A DNA stretch of 64,000 bases from Pycnococcus provasolii (taxonomy: Eukaryota; Chlorophyta; Pseudoscourfieldiophyceae; Pseudoscourfieldiales), in NCBI GenBank assembly GCA_049487715.1, contig CP150550.1, positions 682,001-746,000 on the forward strand, given 5' to 3'. Under the pieces are notes generated by a model, which saw only the letters and a program-made list of their open reading frames with translations, had not been told where the DNA came from and made no database searches. Below are positions 61,089 to 64,000 of the stretch, piece by piece (the stretch's first letter is position 1; every line of letters starts with the position of its first letter). The position numbers and the translations under genes were made by a program.

Positions 61089-64000
61089 ATGATACCACCT
61101 GTAGTAGTAGGACAGCTGTCGTGCTTCTCGCGTCACGGAGAAATCTTGCCTTGGCAGTCGTGGCGGCGTCTTCCTCACCCTCTTCCGACGACTCCAACGA
61201 AGTCTTTGACGACGATGACTCCGACGACGACGACGACGATGATGATGGAGGATATGCAAATCGAATTTGACTACGACGACGACGACGACGTGCAGAATAT
61301 CGTCGACGTGGAAGAGAGCGACTGGCTCGCGGACCTCGAAAACAATACCTCGTCCATCCTTGAACTGGCGGCGGGAACCGTGTCTGGGGAACCAAACAGC
61401 AACAAACCGGGAAGACGAGGAGGAGGAGGAGGGACGACTGCCACCACGAATACGACGACGCGACCGAGAAGAGTTGCGGGAAATAACGCGACGGAACAAA
61501 CGTTGAGTCCGCACACAAATGACTTCGAGCCCAAGTCGCTCGCAACTCTACTTACCGCGTCTGGACTGCTCGGCTGGGAACCAGAACTTGTCGAGCACGT
61601 GCGCGTCTCATCCGTTGCTGACCACACCGACGACGTCGTGCCTGGAGCCGTCTTCGTCGGATGCCCAGCGCTCGTACCGGGGGCTGGTCGTAGCGGCTCA
61701 GACTACGTTCTCAACGCGCTCAAAAAAGGGGCGGTGGCTGCGATCGTCGAAAACAGCGCGTCGGTGCCGTTCGAGGTGGCTCGCGACTTTCCAGATCGTC
61801 CCGTCATCAGGTGCACCGACGGACACGCGCGGAGTATCGTTGCGAAACTTGCCGCGGCACTGCTCGACAATCCGTCACAGAGCATGGTGATGGTGGGTGT
61901 CACGGGCACGAACGGCAAGTCGACATGCACCTTCCTCATCCAGCGCATTCTGGAGCGACTTGTGGGACCTGTGCCGATGGATGAGCGCGCTGGACGCGCG
62001 CTGCGCGGTATGAAGTATACCGAGCCGTTCGTGCTAAGTCGTGCGGTAAACGCGGCGTCTCGCGCAAAGATGGCGATGACAAAGCTGCAGCACATGAAGC
62101 GGGACCTCGATTTCGAGCCGGACAGCAGATTACCACCTCGAAACAGCGATGCGTACTGGGACACACGATTCGACGGAATGCAGGGAAAACTTGATCTTGC
62201 TATCGCCATGCAAGATGAGACGGATGAGCTGATTGCGTTTGCGAAGCGCCTTGACGCCATGGCGACGCAGTGGCTCAAAGAGTCAGCGGAAGACACACTC
62301 GATGCCGAAGGCAACAGTGTACTCTTTGAGGGTGACAATCTGGTGCGTGACAGCGACGTAATCAGCGAGATTGAGATTGAGGGCGATGGAATATCATTCC
62401 AAGATGAGTTGGATCGATACAAGGACAGCGCAAAGATGACGAATCATGACGAAAGCCTGAGCACGTTTGACAGCAGTGGAGCGTTGCCGTGGGAGCAGGT
62501 TCTCTCGCTGATCAATTACCTCAACGATCCCATGAAGAGCGGTGCGCAGTGCGCGGAGGCGATCCGAAATGCACCAGCAACCAGCGCCGTGCAGGCGCTG
62601 GTTCAGACGAGCCCGCACATGGCTTACCGAGCGCTGCACGCAATGGATGTGGCTGAGGGCGGCAAGGACTACGCGCACATGCGCGCCATTATCGACAGCG
62701 GCACTGAGCCCGGGGGAGCTTTCGCGCCTACGAGCTGGCTGGGCTGGATCTATTCGGATCCCGATCGGACACCGCTGATGCACAGCCGCGTTGGCCTTCT
62801 CGGCACGATCCAGTATACTGCAGGCGATATCATTCGCGGATACGACGCAGCCGGTGATGGAGACGACGATGAGGAGATGGAGCGGCGGCCACTTCTGCTG
62901 ACGCCCAAGGGTGAATTCTGGCGCCCGAACCGGCCTGACCCATACGAGTCTCGAAGGGAATTCAGATTTGACAGCGAGTTTGGTTGGATGTGCGAAGGCA
63001 GCGAGGCGTACAAGGTTATGCCGTATGCCGACGGAGCGGTGTACGCTTCGTCGCTGACGACGCCAGGGCCAGTCTCCGTGAGCATGTGCCTTAGCCAGAT
63101 GCGCGCGAGCGGATGCAAGGCTGCGGTGATGGAGTGCTCGAGTCATGCACTGGAGCAGCATCGCCTCGATGGCGTGGATGTTGACGTTGCCGTGTTCACG
63201 AATCTCACGCGTGATCACCTCGACTACCACAAGACGTTTGACCAATACCGCGAGGCGAAGCTGATCTTATTCCGACGCCTCACCGATCCTGAGAGGCAGC
63301 GCGCTGTCATTAATGTTACGGATCCCGTCGCGGCTGCACCGTTTATCGAGGCGAGTTCGCGTGTGCCAGTGATTACGTACGCGGCACATCGACGATCGAG
63401 CAATGGCGCGTTTAGCGAGCACGATTCGCCGCCGGATGCCGACGTGTATCTCGTGAAGCGCGAGTACAGCGAATACGAGGGATTTGTCACTCAGCTGCTC
63501 ACGATTCACACGCCCGTCGGCGTCGCGCAAGTGAACAGTCGGCTGCTGGGCATGTTCAACATCGAGAACGTTCTCGCGGCAGTGGCAACTGCGGTGGTGC
63601 TCGGCGTACCCCTGCGGCGTCTAAGCCTCGACGAATCTGCCGACGGTGTGGAAGATCCGGCGCTTAGCGCGTACCTGCCGCTCTCCCCTCACGACGCCAG
63701 GCTCGTCGCGCAGTACGCGATACCCTCCGACGACGACGAGGACGACGACCTGGCTGTGGTCTCCACGCTTGAAGAGTACAGCCGCATGGCAGCGGCTGAG
63801 GAACCGCCGAGCGACATTGACTTGGCGGATGGCGCCATTCCGTCGAGCGACCTGGAAAGGGATCTCCTTCGCTTCGCGCTCAGCGCAACGGTTGAAGGCC
63901 TCGAGAGCTTAGAGGGCGTTCCCGGCCGCTTCGAGGTGATTGACGAGGGGCAGAGCTTCCCCGTGGTGGTTGATTACGCGCACACCCCGGATGCGCTCGC
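61089..64000 (+). CDS. MURE: MurE, UDP-MurNAc-tripeptide ligase, 3' partial, with a large insertion
   Basis: Open from 61068 to the window end without a stop. ATGs in frame lie at 61089, 61215 and 61239; which is used is unknown. After an acidic, Thr-rich N-terminus come the MurE domains: VVPGAVFVGCPALV, SGSDYVLNALKKGAVAAIVE, Walker A VGVTGTNGKSTCTFLIQRIL (~residue 267), RVGLLGTIQYTAGD, VMECSSHALEQHRLDGVDVD, VAVFTNLTRDHLDYHKTFDQ, LLGMFNIENVLAAVATAVVL and VVVDYAHTPDAL. MurE adds the third amino acid to the peptidoglycan stem peptide. Moss, glaucophyte and some prasinophyte plastids keep this pathway, while flowering-plant MurE is a transcription-associated plastid protein without it. Between Walker A and GLLGTIQY lies ~285 residues of insertion not seen in bacterial MurE. 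Confidence 0.9.
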   Translation, partial: MIPPVVVGQLSCFSRHGEILPWQSWRRLPHPLPTTPTKSLTTMTPTTTTTMMMEDMQIEFDYDDDDDVQNIVDVEESDWLADLENNTSSILELAAGTVSGEPNSNKPGRRGGGGGTTATTNTTTRPRRVAGNNATEQTLSPHTNDFEPKSLATLLTASGLLGWEPELVEHVRVSSVADHTDDVVPGAVFVGCPALVPGAGRSGSDYVLNALKKGAVAAIVENSASVPFEVARDFPDRPVIRCTDGHARSIVAKLAAALLDNPSQSMVMVGVTGTNGKSTCTFLIQRILERLVGPVPMDERAGRALRGMKYTEPFVLSRAVNAASRAKMAMTKLQHMKRDLDFEPDSRLPPRNSDAYWDTRFDGMQGKLDLAIAMQDETDELIAFAKRLDAMATQWLKESAEDTLDAEGNSVLFEGDNLVRDSDVISEIEIEGDGISFQDELDRYKDSAKMTNHDESLSTFDSSGALPWEQVLSLINYLNDPMKSGAQCAEAIRNAPATSAVQALVQTSPHMAYRALHAMDVAEGGKDYAHMRAIIDSGTEPGGAFAPTSWLGWIYSDPDRTPLMHSRVGLLGTIQYTAGDIIRGYDAAGDGDDDEEMERRPLLLTPKGEFWRPNRPDPYESRREFRFDSEFGWMCEGSEAYKVMPYADGAVYASSLTTPGPVSVSMCLSQMRASGCKAAVMECSSHALEQHRLDGVDVDVAVFTNLTRDHLDYHKTFDQYREAKLILFRRLTDPERQRAVINVTDPVAAAPFIEASSRVPVITYAAHRRSSNGAFSEHDSPPDADVYLVKREYSEYEGFVTQLLTIHTPVGVAQVNSRLLGMFNIENVLAAVATAVVLGVPLRRLSLDESADGVEDPALSAYLPLSPHDARLVAQYAIPSDDDEDDDLAVVSTLEEYSRMAAAEEPPSDIDLADGAIPSSDLERDLLRFALSATVEGLESLEGVPGRFEVIDEGQSFPVVVDYAHTPDAL

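Overview
The window is nuclear DNA of a eukaryotic green alga, most likely a prasinophyte-grade flagellate. The evidence is as follows. Eukaryote-only proteins are present: Aquarius, VPS52, eIF2B-alpha, DNAAF9, multidomain acetyl-CoA carboxylase and a polycystin/TRP channel. One GT-AG intron is clear. A predicted plastid-type N-terminus contains VRAQA. A MurE ligase and a fused ThiD-ThiE thiamin enzyme point to a plant/algal plastid lineage. Short blocks of the telomere word CCCTAA/CCCTAAA occur inside the sequence. Genes are dense, mostly intronless and on both strands; there are no operons. The species cannot be named from the sequence alone.

Layout. 0-5.9 kb: the 3' end of a bifunctional thiamin-synthesis gene (+), a Rossmann methyltransferase (-), and a low-complexity protein with three phage-integrase-repeat-like units (-), then a spacer with telomere-word blocks and a coding remnant. 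5.9-26.9 kb: one giant PKD2-like channel gene (about 6,960 residues if joined). Its S1-S2 extracellular region holds 14 nearly identical ~136-residue repeats, four identical 115-residue repeats, many diverged alpha/beta modules, Ig-like modules and a proline-rich hinge. The reading frame is broken once, inside the repeat array, and a 71-bp intron interrupts S4. 26.9-29.3 kb: a homopolymer-rich spacer, a 5S rRNA gene (-) and an unrecognised gene (+). 29.3-35.8 kb: acetyl-CoA carboxylase (-). 35.8-39.6 kb: a long spacer with one coding remnant, then a Golgi-type glycosyltransferase-like protein (+). 39.9-42.3 kb: VPS52 (-). 43.1-44.6 kb: eIF2B-alpha (+). 44.7-49.8 kb: Aquarius (-). 50.2-54.2 kb: DNAAF9/Shulin (+). 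54.3-56.1 kb: a coiled-coil protein (-). 56.6-57.5 kb: a wrecked Ty1/copia element. 57.6-60.5 kb: a small GC-rich methyltransferase and a GT29 sialyltransferase-like protein (+). 61.1-64.0 kb: MurE (+), which runs off the window.

The genes are mostly unrelated housekeeping functions. Two themes stand out. The first is ciliary/cell-surface biology: the giant polycystin, the DNAAF9 dynein-packaging factor, and two secretory-pathway glycosyltransferases. The second is plastid metabolism: thiamin synthesis, MurE, perhaps ACC. The most unusual object is the giant channel with homogenised extracellular repeats. Also notable are telomere-word blocks confined to three divergent promoters, a shared element in two convergent 3' spacers, and a ~280-residue insertion in MurE.
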